Part shown: positions 32,062-39,797 of the stretch, one piece after another
How positions within the stretch are numbered: position 1 is the stretch's first letter
How the letters are laid out: each line of letters begins with the position of its first letter
Assembly: GCA_904393845.1 (NCBI GenBank)
Contig: CAJFNB010000008.1
Location: 1-39,797, forward strand
DNA from: Alloclostridium intestinigallinarum
GTDB taxonomy: Bacteria > Bacillota > Clostridia > Christensenellales > UBA3700
DNA length: 39,797 bases
Direction of reading: 5' to 3'
The notes under the pieces: model-generated
The model's database searches: none
What the model was told of the DNA's origin: nothing
Seen by the model: the letters and a program-made list of their open reading frames with translations, nothing else
Position numbers and translations under genes: made by a program

Positions 32062-33043
32062 ATGGAAGCAGGCAGAAAAAAGGCGGTAAAGATAACCGCG
32101 CTCGTTCTTGTCGCGGTCATTATCGCGGCGGCAATCGTGCTGTCGGGACTTGCGATAGCGCACGCCGTAGAGATTGACAACGCGGAAAATTACGCTATAG
32201 AGTACGGCGGCGGCAGAATGAACGTGATATTCATGATAGGCGACGGAATGGGCTTCAACCACGTCGCCGCGGCGGAAGCTGAGTACGGAGAGCTGTTTTT
32301 TACGGGTAACGCGGACGTGAGCGGAGAGGTAACCACCTTTTCGAGGAACATATTCGGACCTACGGACAGCGCCGCTGCCGCCACCGCGCTCGCCACGGGC
32401 AGAAAGACGGGCAACGGACAGATAGGACAGTACAACGGAAAGGAATTTCAGTCGCTGGCGGAAGTGGCTTCCGGCAGGGGAATGTCCGTGGGCATAATAG
32501 CCACCGAAGGGGTGGACGGAGCCACGCCCTCGGGCTTTTCCGCGCACACTTCTTCCAGAAACGATATTGACGGAATACTCGAAGACCAGCTTGCGGGCGG
32601 AATAGATTTGTTTTTCGGAAGCAACGCGGAAAGGTACGTTCCGCTTAAAGATAAGATAGAGGGCGCTGGATAAACTTTCCGCAGACGAAGACGGATTCTT
32701 CCTTATGGTGGAAGAAAGCCATATCGACAAGTGCAGCCACAGCAACGACCTTGCCGGCGCGCTCGAACACGTCAAGGCGTACGACGAGGCGGTCAGAACG
32801 GCGGTGGAATACGCGGAGCGCATAGGAAACACGCTGGTAATTGTCACCGCGGACCACGAAACGGGCGGACTGCAATACAACGGCGAAACGGCGGATATGC
32901 TCAACGACGGTATGTATACGCGCGGTTCGCACAGCAGCGCGAACGTGCCTTACTTTGTGTTCGGGGATATTGATTACGAATTTGCGGACGTTATGGACAA
33001 CACCTGGCTTTCGCGCCTGTGCCGCGCCGTACTGTCCGCCTGA
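32062..33043 (+). pseudogene. Alkaline phosphatase, internal deletion and frameshift
   Basis: Two frames together encode a PhoA-type phosphatase. The first (32062-32673) has an N-terminal membrane/signal helix (residues 9-31), the metal ligand region FMIGDGMGFNH and the catalytic serine in TDSAAAATALATG, ending at IEGAG and a stop. The second frame resumes at about 32660 with ALDKLSADEDGFFLMVEESHIDK and ends with TADHETGG and HSSANVP at 33043. Between the parts, the 50-60 or so residues normally found in this family are missing. An out-of-frame deletion near GAGGGCGCTGG explains both. The product should be inactive unless this is an assembly artefact. GGGGA precedes ATG 32062. Confidence 0.75.
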
Positions 33044-33050
33044 GGAACAT

Positions 33051-33524
33051 ATGGAGAAAATAGCAAGTTTTACGATAGACCACCTCAATCTGAGGTCGGG
33101 AATTTATCTCTCGCGCAGGGACGGGCGGGGCGATACCGCCGTCACCACTTTCGATTTGCGGCTTACCATGCCCAACCGCGAACCCGCGGCGGACATAGCC
33201 GCCCTGCACACCATAGAACATCTGGGCGCCACCTTTCTGAGGAACGGGGAGCATAAGGACGAGATAGTTTACTTCGGTCCCATGGGGTGCAGAACGGGCT
33301 GCTACCTGCTCGTGTTCGGCGAAAAAACGCCGCAGGATATCTTTCCGATGGTTGTTGATATGTGCGACTTTATTCTGAATTTCAGCGGGGAGATCCCAGG
33401 CGCAAAGGCGGACGAATGCGGCAATTACTTAGAGCACAATCTCGATATGGCAAAATATTATATATCAATATATAAGGACAGGCTTGTCAAAGAGCGGAAT
33501 TTTGTCTATCCGGCAAAAGAATAA
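33051..33524 (+). CDS. luxS: S-ribosylhomocysteine lyase
   Basis: Metalloenzyme that yields homocysteine and DPD, the precursor of autoinducer-2, in the activated methyl cycle. 157 residues, the normal length. The metal-binding H-x3-H is at His53-His57 with Glu56 (HTIEH); the third ligand Cys is expected in KADECGNYLEHN, and the catalytic Cys in GPMGCRTGCY. ATG 33051 is preceded by GAGGAA; the longer open frame upstream overlaps the phosphatase gene. It starts 7 bp after the phosphatase remnant and may be expressed from its promoter. Confidence 0.95.
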   Translation: MEKIASFTIDHLNLRSGIYLSRRDGRGDTAVTTFDLRLTMPNREPAADIAALHTIEHLGATFLRNGEHKDEIVYFGPMGCRTGCYLLVFGEKTPQDIFPMVVDMCDFILNFSGEIPGAKADECGNYLEHNLDMAKYYISIYKDRLVKERNFVYPAKE

Positions 33525-33622
33525 TAAAACGATAGGGGGAAGAAAAATGAATGTCGGCAGAACGGAACGCTTTATGGCGGCGCTAAGCGTATAAAAGTCC
33601 GCCGCGCGACTTAAAAAACGGA

Positions 33623-33648
33623 AAAACCACCGCTTTTGCGGTGGTTTT
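33623..33648. terminator. Bidirectional terminator luxS / 40-residue gene
   Basis: AAAACCACCGC-TTTT-GCGGTGGTTTT: a perfect 11-bp stem with A and T tracts on either side, placed between convergent luxS and the small minus-strand gene. It works in both directions. Confidence 0.88.
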
Positions 33649-33654
33649 AAGTAT

Positions 33655-33777
33655 TCAGTCGGACAGAATGTTTATCAGCTTGTCCTTAAAAGGCTTTGCC
33701 TTTTTCTTGGGTCTTGAAGTTTCCATTGCGAGCGCGGTTATAAGTCCCACGCTCATTCCCAGCATAAATCCTTTCAT
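33655..33777 (-). CDS. 40-residue small protein with N-terminal hydrophobic helix
   Basis: The peptide reads MKGFMLGMSVGLITALAMET then SRPKKKAKPFKDKLINILSD: a short glycine-containing hydrophobic N-terminus and a basic cytoplasmic-type tail. It has a textbook AAAGGAGG ribosome binding site 7-8 bases before ATG and a strong terminator just after its stop, so it is very likely translated. It is the last gene of the minus-strand LUD-GDPD set. The layout recalls YtxH-like small membrane proteins, but no family can be assigned. Confidence 0.75.
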   Translation of the reverse strand: MKGFMLGMSVGLITALAMETSRPKKKAKPFKDKLINILSD

Positions 33778-33818
33778 AGCGCACCTCCTTTACGGGAGTG
33801 TGTGCGTTAACAGGGGAA

Positions 33819-34586
33819 TTATTCGGACGCTTTGGCGGAGAGGAATTTTTTCGCCGTATCCACACTTATGTAGTCCGCGTTCTTGTCGTCGCACTCGAAG
33901 ATGATGTTGTCCGCGAGTTCAAGCGCCGCGGAGTAGTTTTCCTTCGTGCGTATCGTCCACATTATTATCATCTTTTCGGGGTGTTCTTTCTTTATCTTCC
34001 CGAAGTATTCCGCGCGCGGCTTTCTCACGGGAATTGCGAGAAAGTCCATCTTCCTGTACTGTCTGCGCGCCTTCGCGGGGAAGAATTGGAAGGAATAGGT
34101 GTCGTAAAGCTGACCTATCACTACTTCGGGGTGGTGCTTTACCCACCAATCCGTTATCGCCCAGTTGAAAGATTCTATGCACCACTTGCCGGGGAAGTCT
34201 TTCAGGGCTTCGTAAACGGCGGAGCAGGTGGCGTGCACGCGCGTAGTGGTCTTTATCTCAACAATCAGTCTGCCGTCCGCGCCCAAATCTTCAAGTACGT
34301 CGCTGAACAGGGGGATAGTCTCTTTCGTTCCTATAAGCGGATAGTTTTCCAGCTTGTCCGTGTCTATCCTGTAAGGGGAGAGCTTCATTCCGCACATTCT
34401 CTTCAACGTCGCGTCGTGGTGGACAATCAGCCTGCCGTCCTTTGTCAGATACACGTCCAGCTCGCTTCCCATACCGCTTTTTGCGGCGCGCAAAAACGCC
34501 GCGCGCGAATTTTCGGGAATGTCGCGGTTGTTGTGCAGTCCGCGGTGGCAGAACACCGTTTCTTTTAACCATTGCATATCTTTCAT
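33819..34586 (-). CDS. Glycerophosphodiester phosphodiesterase
   Basis: 255-residue GDPD-family TIM-barrel enzyme that hydrolyses glycerophosphodiesters to glycerol-3-phosphate and an alcohol. Catalytic and metal residues are visible: His in CHRGLH, Glu in PENS, Glu/Asp in GSELDVYLTKDG, and the second His in VHHDATL. IVEIKTT follows. It has no signal peptide or membrane segment, so it is cytoplasmic. It starts 10 bp after the LUD gene, with GAGGAT as ribosome binding site. Confidence 0.92.
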   Translation of the reverse strand: MKDMQWLKETVFCHRGLHNNRDIPENSRAAFLRAAKSGMGSELDVYLTKDGRLIVHHDATLKRMCGMKLSPYRIDTDKLENYPLIGTKETIPLFSDVLEDLGADGRLIVEIKTTTRVHATCSAVYEALKDFPGKWCIESFNWAITDWWVKHHPEVVIGQLYDTYSFQFFPAKARRQYRKMDFLAIPVRKPRAEYFGKIKKEHPEKMIIMWTIRTKENYSAALELADNIIFECDDKNADYISVDTAKKFLSAKASE

Positions 34587-34596
34587 ATATCTATCC

Positions 34597-35205
34597 TCAG
34601 TACCCTAAATTTTCACCCGCTATAACCACGTGTACCTCGGTCTGGTACTTGGTGGGGTGGTGGGTTATCGTTGTCACGTTGCATATGCAGTCGGGGCTGT
34701 TGCAGTCCGAGCACCTGCCCGTAACCGTGCAGGGCGTTTTCTTGTCCAGCCGCTTTGCGTTCAGCGGAGCCGCTATGTTCTTAGCCCTGTCTATCGCCTC
34801 TCCCAGGGCGGGCGTTATTTTATTTACGCCTATAACGTAGATTATTTTCTTCACCCCGAAGCAAAGCGCGCTTACCCTGTTCGCCGCTCCGTCGATATTC
34901 ACTATTTCGCCGCCTTCCGTCACCGCGTTCGCGGAAGTTAAGTACCAGTCAGCGCCGCCCGCCTTTTGGTAAACGCCGCCGCGCTCGCTTTCCGGCACGA
35001 GAGAGTGCGCGTACACCTTGTGCCCGCCTTCCGCAAGCCTTTCCAAAATGCCCAAAGAAGCTATCGTCATACTGCCGCCCGAGCCTACGCTTTCGCCCGC
35101 GGGTATGAGAGAGCACACGTAACCGGCTGCCTTTTCTCCGCTTTCGAAGTATGCGGGCAGAAAGCCGCGCCTTTTCAGATTCTTCAAAATCTTTTCAATA
35201 TCCAT
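34597..35205 (-). CDS. LUD domain protein (LutC/YkgG type)
   Basis: 202 residues. The lactate-utilisation (LUD) fold is recognised by GESVGSGGSMTIASLGILERL, then the ADWYLTSANAVTEGGEIVNI core and NRVSALCFGVKKIIYVIGVNKI. The C-terminal part has a cluster of cysteines (CTVTGRCSDCNSPDCIC) that could bind a metal or cluster. In LutABC the LUD proteins support L-lactate oxidation; here no lutA or lutB is adjacent, so its role is open. It heads a minus-strand operon with the GDPD and 40-residue genes. Confidence 0.85.
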   Translation of the reverse strand: MDIEKILKNLKRRGFLPAYFESGEKAAGYVCSLIPAGESVGSGGSMTIASLGILERLAEGGHKVYAHSLVPESERGGVYQKAGGADWYLTSANAVTEGGEIVNIDGAANRVSALCFGVKKIIYVIGVNKITPALGEAIDRAKNIAAPLNAKRLDKKTPCTVTGRCSDCNSPDCICNVTTITHHPTKYQTEVHVVIAGENLGY

Positions 35206-35239
35206 ATCCGTTCGCCTCTTTGTATCCGGTCTTTATTTA

Positions 35240-35267
35240 ATTGTAGCATTTTTATATAAATATGCAA
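35240..35267 (-). promoter_or_regulatory. Promoter of the LUD-GDPD operon
   Basis: Minus strand TTGCAT (35262-35267), 16-bp spacer, TACAAT (35240-35245). It is divergent from the lepA promoter. Confidence 0.6.
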
Positions 35268-35301
35268 GCATATTTTTCATTTTGATACGAGATTATTTTT
35301 C

Positions 35302-35330
35302 TTGCCAATTCCGCGGTTTTTATATATAAT
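35302..35330 (+). promoter_or_regulatory. Promoter of lepA-hemW
   Basis: TTGCCA (35302-35307), 17-bp spacer, TATAAT (35325-35330), 18 bp upstream of lepA. Confidence 0.75.
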
Positions 35331-35348
35331 ATTCTTCAAGGAGTACTT

Positions 35349-37154
35349 ATGCCCGAAAATCAGAAGCATATCAGAAATTTTTGTATCGTGGCGCATATCG
35401 ACCACGGCAAGTCCACGCTCGCGGACAGGATCATGGACCTGACGGGCGCTGTCAGCGCGCGCGAAGCCAAACAGCAGCTGCTTGACAGCATGGACATAGA
35501 ACGCGAAAGGGGCATAACCATAAAGCTCACCCCCGTAAGAATGCACTACACTTACGACGGGGAGGAGTACGAACTCAACCTGATAGACACTCCCGGGCAC
35601 GTGGACTTTACTTACGAAGTGTCGCGCTCGCTCAAAGCGTGCGAGGGCGCGATTTTAATAGTGGACGCTTCCCAGGGAGTGGAGGCGCAGACGCTTACCA
35701 ACGTATACCTCGCGCTGGACAACGATCTGGAGATAATTCCCGTAATAAACAAGATAGACCTGCCTTCCGCCCGTCCCGACGAGGTGAAGGCGGAGATAGA
35801 AGACGTCATAGGTCTGCCGGCGGACGACGCGCCTTTGATATCGGCAAAGGAAGGCGTAGGGATAGACAAGGTTCTGGAACAGGTGATAACCCTGCTTCCG
35901 CCGCCCAAGGGCGATTTCAACAAGCCGCTGAAAGCGCTCATTTTCGATTCCTTCTACGACAGCTACAAGGGCGCGATATCCATTATCCGCGTGTTCGACG
36001 GCTGCGTCAGGGCGGGCGACAAGATAAAGATGATGGCGACGGGCGCGACTTTCGACGTGACGGAAGTGGGATACTTCACCCCCGGTTCCACGCAGGCGGA
36101 AAGCCTGGGCGCGGGCGACGTGGGCTATCTGTGCGCGAGCATAAAAAACGTGTCCGACACCAAGGTGGGCGACACCATAACGCTTGCAAACAATCCCACG
36201 GCGGAAGCTCTCCCCGGCTTCAAGGAAGCGGAACCCATGGTCTTTTCGGGCGTGTATCCGGCGGACGGCGCGCGCTATGACGATTTGAAAGAGGCTCTTG
36301 AAAAACTTAAACTCAACGACGCCGCCCTTTTCTACGAGCCGGAAGTTTCCGTCGCGCTCGGCTTCGGCTTCCGCTGCGGTTTTCTTGGTCTTCTGCATAT
36401 GGAGATTATCGAGGAGCGGCTGGAGAGGGAATTCGACCTCGACCTTATCACCACCGCGCCGAGCGTATCCTACCGCGTAGTCACGACCAAGGGCGAAACG
36501 CTGGAAATATCCAATCCCACCGCTCTTCCCAATATGAGCGAGGTGGACCATCTGGAAGAACCCATGGTAAAGGCTTCGATTTACACTCCGCCCGAGTACG
36601 TGGGCACTATTATGGAGCTTTGCCAGGACAAGCGCGGCAGTTTTATCAATATGACGTATATCGAAACCACGCGCGTGCTTTTGGAATACGAAATGCCGCT
36701 GGGCGAGATTATCTACGACTTTTTCGACAGTCTGAAATCGCGGAGCAAGGGCTACGCGAGCCTTGATTACGAGATGAACGGCTACAAGAAAAGCGACCTT
36801 GTGAAGATGGATATTCTGCTTAACGGAGAAGTGTGCGACGCCCTCAGCCTGATTATCCACCGCGACAAGGCGTATGCGCGCGGCAGGGCGATAGCGGAAA
36901 AATTAAAGGACGTAATTCCGCGCCAGCAGTTTGAAATTCCCATTCAGGCGGCAATCGGCGGTAAGGTCATCGCGCGCGAAACGGTCAAGGCGGTCAGAAA
37001 GGACGTGCTCGCAAAATGCTACGGCGGCGACATCACCAGAAAGAAAAAGCTGCTTGAAAAGCAGAAAGAGGGCAAAAAGCGCATGAGACAGATAGGCTCG
37101 GTGGAAGTCCCCAGCGAGGCGTTTATGACCATTCTGAAATTCGACGGCAAGTAA
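35349..37154 (+). CDS. lepA: Elongation factor 4 (LepA)
   Basis: Ribosome-associated translational GTPase, 601 residues, full length. G1 AHIDHGKSTLADR, the switch I region RGITIKL, G3 DTPGHVDF and G4 NKIDLP are all intact. Domain II, an EF-G-like domain III and V follow, then the LepA-specific C-terminal domain with KKLLEKQKEGKKRMR. CAAGGAG precedes ATG. hemW starts one base after its stop, the conserved lepA-hemW pairing of Bacillota. Confidence 0.97.
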   Translation: MPENQKHIRNFCIVAHIDHGKSTLADRIMDLTGAVSAREAKQQLLDSMDIERERGITIKLTPVRMHYTYDGEEYELNLIDTPGHVDFTYEVSRSLKACEGAILIVDASQGVEAQTLTNVYLALDNDLEIIPVINKIDLPSARPDEVKAEIEDVIGLPADDAPLISAKEGVGIDKVLEQVITLLPPPKGDFNKPLKALIFDSFYDSYKGAISIIRVFDGCVRAGDKIKMMATGATFDVTEVGYFTPGSTQAESLGAGDVGYLCASIKNVSDTKVGDTITLANNPTAEALPGFKEAEPMVFSGVYPADGARYDDLKEALEKLKLNDAALFYEPEVSVALGFGFRCGFLGLLHMEIIEERLEREFDLDLITTAPSVSYRVVTTKGETLEISNPTALPNMSEVDHLEEPMVKASIYTPPEYVGTIMELCQDKRGSFINMTYIETTRVLLEYEMPLGEIIYDFFDSLKSRSKGYASLDYEMNGYKKSDLVKMDILLNGEVCDALSLIIHRDKAYARGRAIAEKLKDVIPRQQFEIPIQAAIGGKVIARETVKAVRKDVLAKCYGGDITRKKKLLEKQKEGKKRMRQIGSVEVPSEAFMTILKFDGK

Positions 37155-37155
37155 A

Positions 37156-38247
37156 ATGGGCTTCGGGCTTTATATCCACATTCCCTTTTGCAGAAAAATT
37201 TGCGCGTACTGCGACTTTTACAGGGGCGTTTACGATGAAAAAAAGGCGGAAAAGTATCCGCACGCCCTCGGCGCGGACGCGGAAGATTTCGTAAAAAAGT
37301 ATTCTCTTACGGGAGAAGCCGATACCGTGTATATAGGCGGCGGCACCCCCACCGTTTTGCCCCGCGGTTATCTGGGAGCCGCCCTAACAATGATAAAAAA
37401 GCATATCCGTATAGCGGAAGGGGCGGAGTTTTCCTGCGAGGGCAATCCCGAATCTTTTACCGACAAAAAGGCGGAGGAGTTGAAGGCGCTGGGCGTGAAC
37501 AGAGTTTCGCTGGGCGTGCAGTCGCTTTCGGATAAAACGCTGTCCGCACTCGGCAGAATACACGGCGCTAAGGAGGCGAAGAAGGCGGTAGGACGCGCGG
37601 CGGGTTGCGGCTTCCGCGTCAGCGCGGATATTATGCTGGGCGTGCCGTACCAGACGGAAGCGGACGTGCGTGAGTTTGCCGCGGTAATGCGCTCTCTGGG
37701 CGCGGAGCACCTGTCCGCATATATGCTTACCGTAAGCGAAGGCACTCCGCTTGCAGATATGGTGCGGCGCGGGGAGTTTTCTCCCGACGACGACCGCTCG
37801 GCGGACTTGTATTCGGCATTCCACGATGCCGCGGCGCAAGCCGGATACGCGCGCTACGAGGTGAGCAACTGGGCGCTTCCCGGCAAAGAGTGCAGGCACA
37901 ATATCAAGTATTGGACGGGCGGCGACTACGCCGGACTAGGCGCGGGGGCTTATTCCAAGGTCGGCGGTTGCCGCTTCCATACCGCTCCCGACGCAAGCGC
38001 GTACATAGGCGGTAATATTGCGCGTATAACCGATGAGGTCATGACGGAAAAACAGCTTGCCGCGGAAAAAGCCGTGTTCGGCTTGCGCACGCGCTTGGGC
38101 GTGGATAAAAACACGCTTTCCGCCGCGGGCATAGACCTTGAAAAACTGCTCAAAACCCCTTATTTCACTTTCGACGGCAACGCCCTGCATATCAAAGACG
38201 AGTATTTACTTACCTCCGACGGTATAGTGGTAAAATATATTTTATAG
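37156..38247 (+). CDS. hemW: Radical SAM heme chaperone HemW
   Basis: HemN-like radical SAM protein, now regarded as a heme chaperone rather than coproporphyrinogen oxidase. 363 residues. SAM-cluster cysteines are C12, C16 and C19 in PFCRKICAYCDFY, followed by the GGGTPT motif. The C-terminal HemN_C-like domain includes the YEVSNWALPG...CRHN segment. It follows lepA with no room for a separate promoter, so translation is coupled. Confidence 0.94.
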   Translation: MGFGLYIHIPFCRKICAYCDFYRGVYDEKKAEKYPHALGADAEDFVKKYSLTGEADTVYIGGGTPTVLPRGYLGAALTMIKKHIRIAEGAEFSCEGNPESFTDKKAEELKALGVNRVSLGVQSLSDKTLSALGRIHGAKEAKKAVGRAAGCGFRVSADIMLGVPYQTEADVREFAAVMRSLGAEHLSAYMLTVSEGTPLADMVRRGEFSPDDDRSADLYSAFHDAAAQAGYARYEVSNWALPGKECRHNIKYWTGGDYAGLGAGAYSKVGGCRFHTAPDASAYIGGNIARITDEVMTEKQLAAEKAVFGLRTRLGVDKNTLSAAGIDLEKLLKTPYFTFDGNALHIKDEYLLTSDGIVVKYIL

Positions 38248-38269
38248 TGTCCGCAGTATCCGCGGACAC
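38247..38269. other. Perfect hairpin at the end of hemW
   Basis: GTGTCCGC and GCGGACAC form an 8-bp stem around a 7-base loop right at the hemW stop codon. There is no T tract, so it is more likely an RNA 3'-end stabiliser or part of a two-step terminator with the hairpin at 38313. Confidence 0.45.
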
Positions 38270-38312
38270 AAGAAGAGTTTATATAGGCGTCGGGGAAAAT
38301 ACTTTTATATGC

Positions 38313-38342
38313 AAAAAGCTCCGCAAAACTGCGGAACTTTTT
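38313..38342. terminator. Terminator between hemW and zinc-ribbon gene
   Basis: AAAAAG-c-TCCGC and GCGGA-a-CTTTTT form a stem with one mismatch and a 6-base loop; T and A tracts on both sides suit termination of both convergent transcripts. Confidence 0.8.
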
Positions 38343-38367
38343 GCTTTGTGACTTTGTTTACCTTATT

Positions 38368-38514
38368 TTACATGGTTTTGGTAAAGCTGGTGTTGTGGCA
38401 GTTGGGGCAGGGAGGCATCTTGTCCCTGTCGCCCAAAGTCACGTCAAAGCCGCACTTGGTGCAGCTGTACTCGCCCTTGCCGGGCTTTTCACCCGTATTT
38501 ACGGTATGTGCCAT
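38368..38514 (-). CDS. 48-residue zinc-ribbon protein
   Basis: Short protein reading MAHTVNTGEKPGKGEY then SCTKCGFDVTLGDRDKMPP and CPNCHNTSFTKTM. Two cysteine pairs, C18-x2-C21 and C36-x2-C39, form a single zinc-ribbon (rubredoxin-like) site. A GGAGG ribosome binding site precedes ATG and a terminator follows the stop. It is too short for most length cut-offs. Similar tiny zinc-ribbon proteins occur in many clostridia without known function. Confidence 0.85.
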   Translation of the reverse strand: MAHTVNTGEKPGKGEYSCTKCGFDVTLGDRDKMPPCPNCHNTSFTKTM

Positions 38515-38656
38515 AGTTTACCTCCGGATAATTTTTTCGGGCGGGTATATGCCGCTTACGCCGCGTCGCCCGCTCCTTTTTATTATGGTCTGCGCCGAAA
38601 ATAATATACGCCGCATACGCATACTGCGCGGCGCGTAAAACGATACGGACATATTC

Positions 38657-38686
38657 TTGTCGTTTTCCGCATAACTGTGTTATAAT
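38657..38686 (+). promoter_or_regulatory. Promoter of the right-edge membrane protein, possibly leaderless
   Basis: TTGTCG (38657-38662), 18-bp spacer, TATAAT (38681-38686). The ATG begins at 38693, 6 bases after the -10 box, so the start site may coincide with the start codon. Confidence 0.6.
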
Positions 38687-38692
38687 AAACTT

Positions 38693-39797
38693 ATGGCGCG
38701 GCCTTACGGTGAAGGGATAGTATTCAATATACTCATGAAAGTGATATACATTGCCTATCTTGCTATGTATATGGCTTACGCCGTGCTGAACTATATCGCA
38801 GAAACGGGTAACGACCTTGTCAACTTCATAGTCATTTCCTTTATCTCCGTTTCCATAGTCATTTTCATCATAGCAAACGTAATGGACTGGGTGTACAAGA
38901 ACGCCGACGCGCGCTCCAAGATAAAGGTGCGGCTGCATACCTTGCGCAACGTGTTCAAAATAATCAAAGTGGGCGTAACCATTCTGGTTCTTGCCCAGAC
39001 GATTACCGACGACAGCTGGAACGCGCTGACCATAACCATGCTCGTAATATCCCTGCCTACCAGCCTTCTCTGGCTGTTGGGCGAATATATCTACGTCGCG
39101 GTAAAGGGGATATTCCGCCGCGGCGGGAAAACGCAGACGGAAGATACCGACGAGGAATACGACGACGTAAAGCGCGTAACGCCCGTGCACGATACCATTG
39201 AAAGGGTGAAGCAGTTTGCCGAATCCGAACTGATAGTCATGCGCCCGCACGAGGTGGATTACGATTCGGACGAGGAAGAGGACGTGGAGGACAGATACCT
39301 GGGTTACGAAGAAGACGACGACTATTCCTATCCGCCTTCGCCGCGCGCGGCTCTGCAGCCGGCGCAGGGGGAGTATATTCCCGAAAGACGCGCATATCCG
39401 GAATACGAGGGGATATTCACCGTAGAGGCGATGCCGATGACGGAAGACGCGCACGATTTCAGCGTGGAAGAATACGATATGAATGCCGTTCTCGGAAGCG
39501 GAAGCAAGGAACAATGCGGCGGAGAAAACGCGGACGTTCCGCCTGCGGACGGTGGAAAACAGCGCGCTGAGGACGGAGATACGCCCGCGGAAGAGGGCGG
39601 CGCTTCCATGGCAGAGCCTGCGCCGCAGAACGGGCAAAACGAAGAAGAAACAACTGTGCCGGAAGATATTTTTGAAGATATGATACCCGGACAGGTCGCG
39701 CAAGATAAGCCGGAAGAGTCTGCGCCCGAACATGTCGCGCAAGATAAGCCGGAAGAGTCTGCGCCCGAACAGGTCGCGCAAGATAAGCCGGGAGAGT
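38693..39797 (+). CDS. Membrane protein with acidic repeat tail (partial)
   Basis: Open from ATG 38693 to the window edge, at least 368 residues. Residues 1-145 contain about four membrane segments (starting MARPYGEGIVFNILMKVIYI; then NFIVISFISVSIVIFIIANV; IIKVGVTILVLAQTI; TITMLVISLPTSLLWLLGEY). From about residue 150 the chain is cytoplasmic-type, rich in Asp, Glu and Tyr, with low complexity, and near the edge it enters 13-residue repeats (VAQDKPEESAPE plus Q or H). No Shine-Dalgarno is present. I recognise no family. The design, a small membrane domain with a long disordered acidic tail, resembles scaffold-like proteins, but that is inference. Confidence 0.75.
   Translation, partial: MARPYGEGIVFNILMKVIYIAYLAMYMAYAVLNYIAETGNDLVNFIVISFISVSIVIFIIANVMDWVYKNADARSKIKVRLHTLRNVFKIIKVGVTILVLAQTITDDSWNALTITMLVISLPTSLLWLLGEYIYVAVKGIFRRGGKTQTEDTDEEYDDVKRVTPVHDTIERVKQFAESELIVMRPHEVDYDSDEEEDVEDRYLGYEEDDDYSYPPSPRAALQPAQGEYIPERRAYPEYEGIFTVEAMPMTEDAHDFSVEEYDMNAVLGSGSKEQCGGENADVPPADGGKQRAEDGDTPAEEGGASMAEPAPQNGQNEEETTVPEDIFEDMIPGQVAQDKPEESAPEHVAQDKPEESAPEQVAQDKPGE
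39692..39797 (+). repeat. In-frame 39-bp tandem repeat
   Basis: Units begin at 39692, 39731 and 39770 (last one cut by the edge). Units 1 and 2 differ at one position (CAG/CAT); the third has GGA for GAA. Each encodes QVAQDKPEESAPE or a one-residue variant. Near-identity at DNA level suggests recent expansion. Confidence 0.9.

Noticed and set aside
33547..33594. 15-codon open frame after luxS with a GGGGGA site
   Set aside because: It is very short, has no recognisable content, and could be chance before the terminator.

Overview
The window looks like chromosome of an uncultured anaerobic Bacillota (class Clostridia, gut type). This is inferred from the mix of genes: an FMN-riboswitch-controlled RibU, an argGHCJBD/argF set with ArgR-type operators, pyruvate formate-lyase with its activase, LuxS, RarA, LepA/HemW, GH29 and GH2 glycosidases, strong AGGAGG ribosome binding sites and sigma-A type promoters. 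Most of the sequence is fairly GC-rich with ordinary housekeeping genes. One block, about 17.2-22.2 kb, is strikingly AT-rich and looks acquired. No tRNA, rRNA or CRISPR array was seen.

Layout: 0.25-2.2 kb, a small-molecule kinase and a riboflavin ECF S-component (both minus). 2.26-2.63 kb, a MITE-like element with nested palindromic modules. 2.7-4.6 kb, a stand-alone GlmU-type acetyltransferase domain plus GlmM. 4.7-7.9 kb, an alpha-L-fucosidase and a TetR regulator coupled to an S58 peptidase (minus). 8.0-15.2 kb, the arginine operon argG-H-C-J-B-D behind ArgR boxes. 15.17-15.38 kb, a second copy of the MITE-like element, whose left terminal repeat encodes the last residues and the stop of argD. 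15.6-17.2 kb, argF and a GNAT acetyltransferase.

The AT-rich island (17.2-22.2 kb) holds a truncated DUF262 gene, debris of a PcfJ-like conjugative-element gene, and a compact RiPP operon: a 56-residue precursor with seven cysteines behind a perfect consensus promoter, an attenuator hairpin, a radical SAM/SPASM maturase, and an overlapping RlmA-like methyltransferase. A C-terminal gene fragment and an XRE repressor-like gene follow. This RiPP operon is the best candidate for a little-described system.

After the island come pflB-pflA-C_GCAxxG (22.6-26.0 kb), a 50-52 bp period array of ten palindromes plus composite hairpin modules (26.1-26.98 kb), a YccF-like membrane protein, a GH2 beta-galactosidase, rarA, a broken alkaline phosphatase gene, luxS, a minus-strand LUD/GDPD/40-residue-protein operon, lepA-hemW, a 48-residue zinc-ribbon protein, and a membrane protein with an acidic repeat tail that runs off the right edge.

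Recurring themes are (1) a family of interchangeable intergenic palindromes, two of which supply stop codons to neighbouring genes (argD and yccF); (2) two promoters placed so close to the start codon that the mRNAs may be leaderless; and (3) gene decay around mobile DNA (DUF262, PcfJ, alkaline phosphatase).
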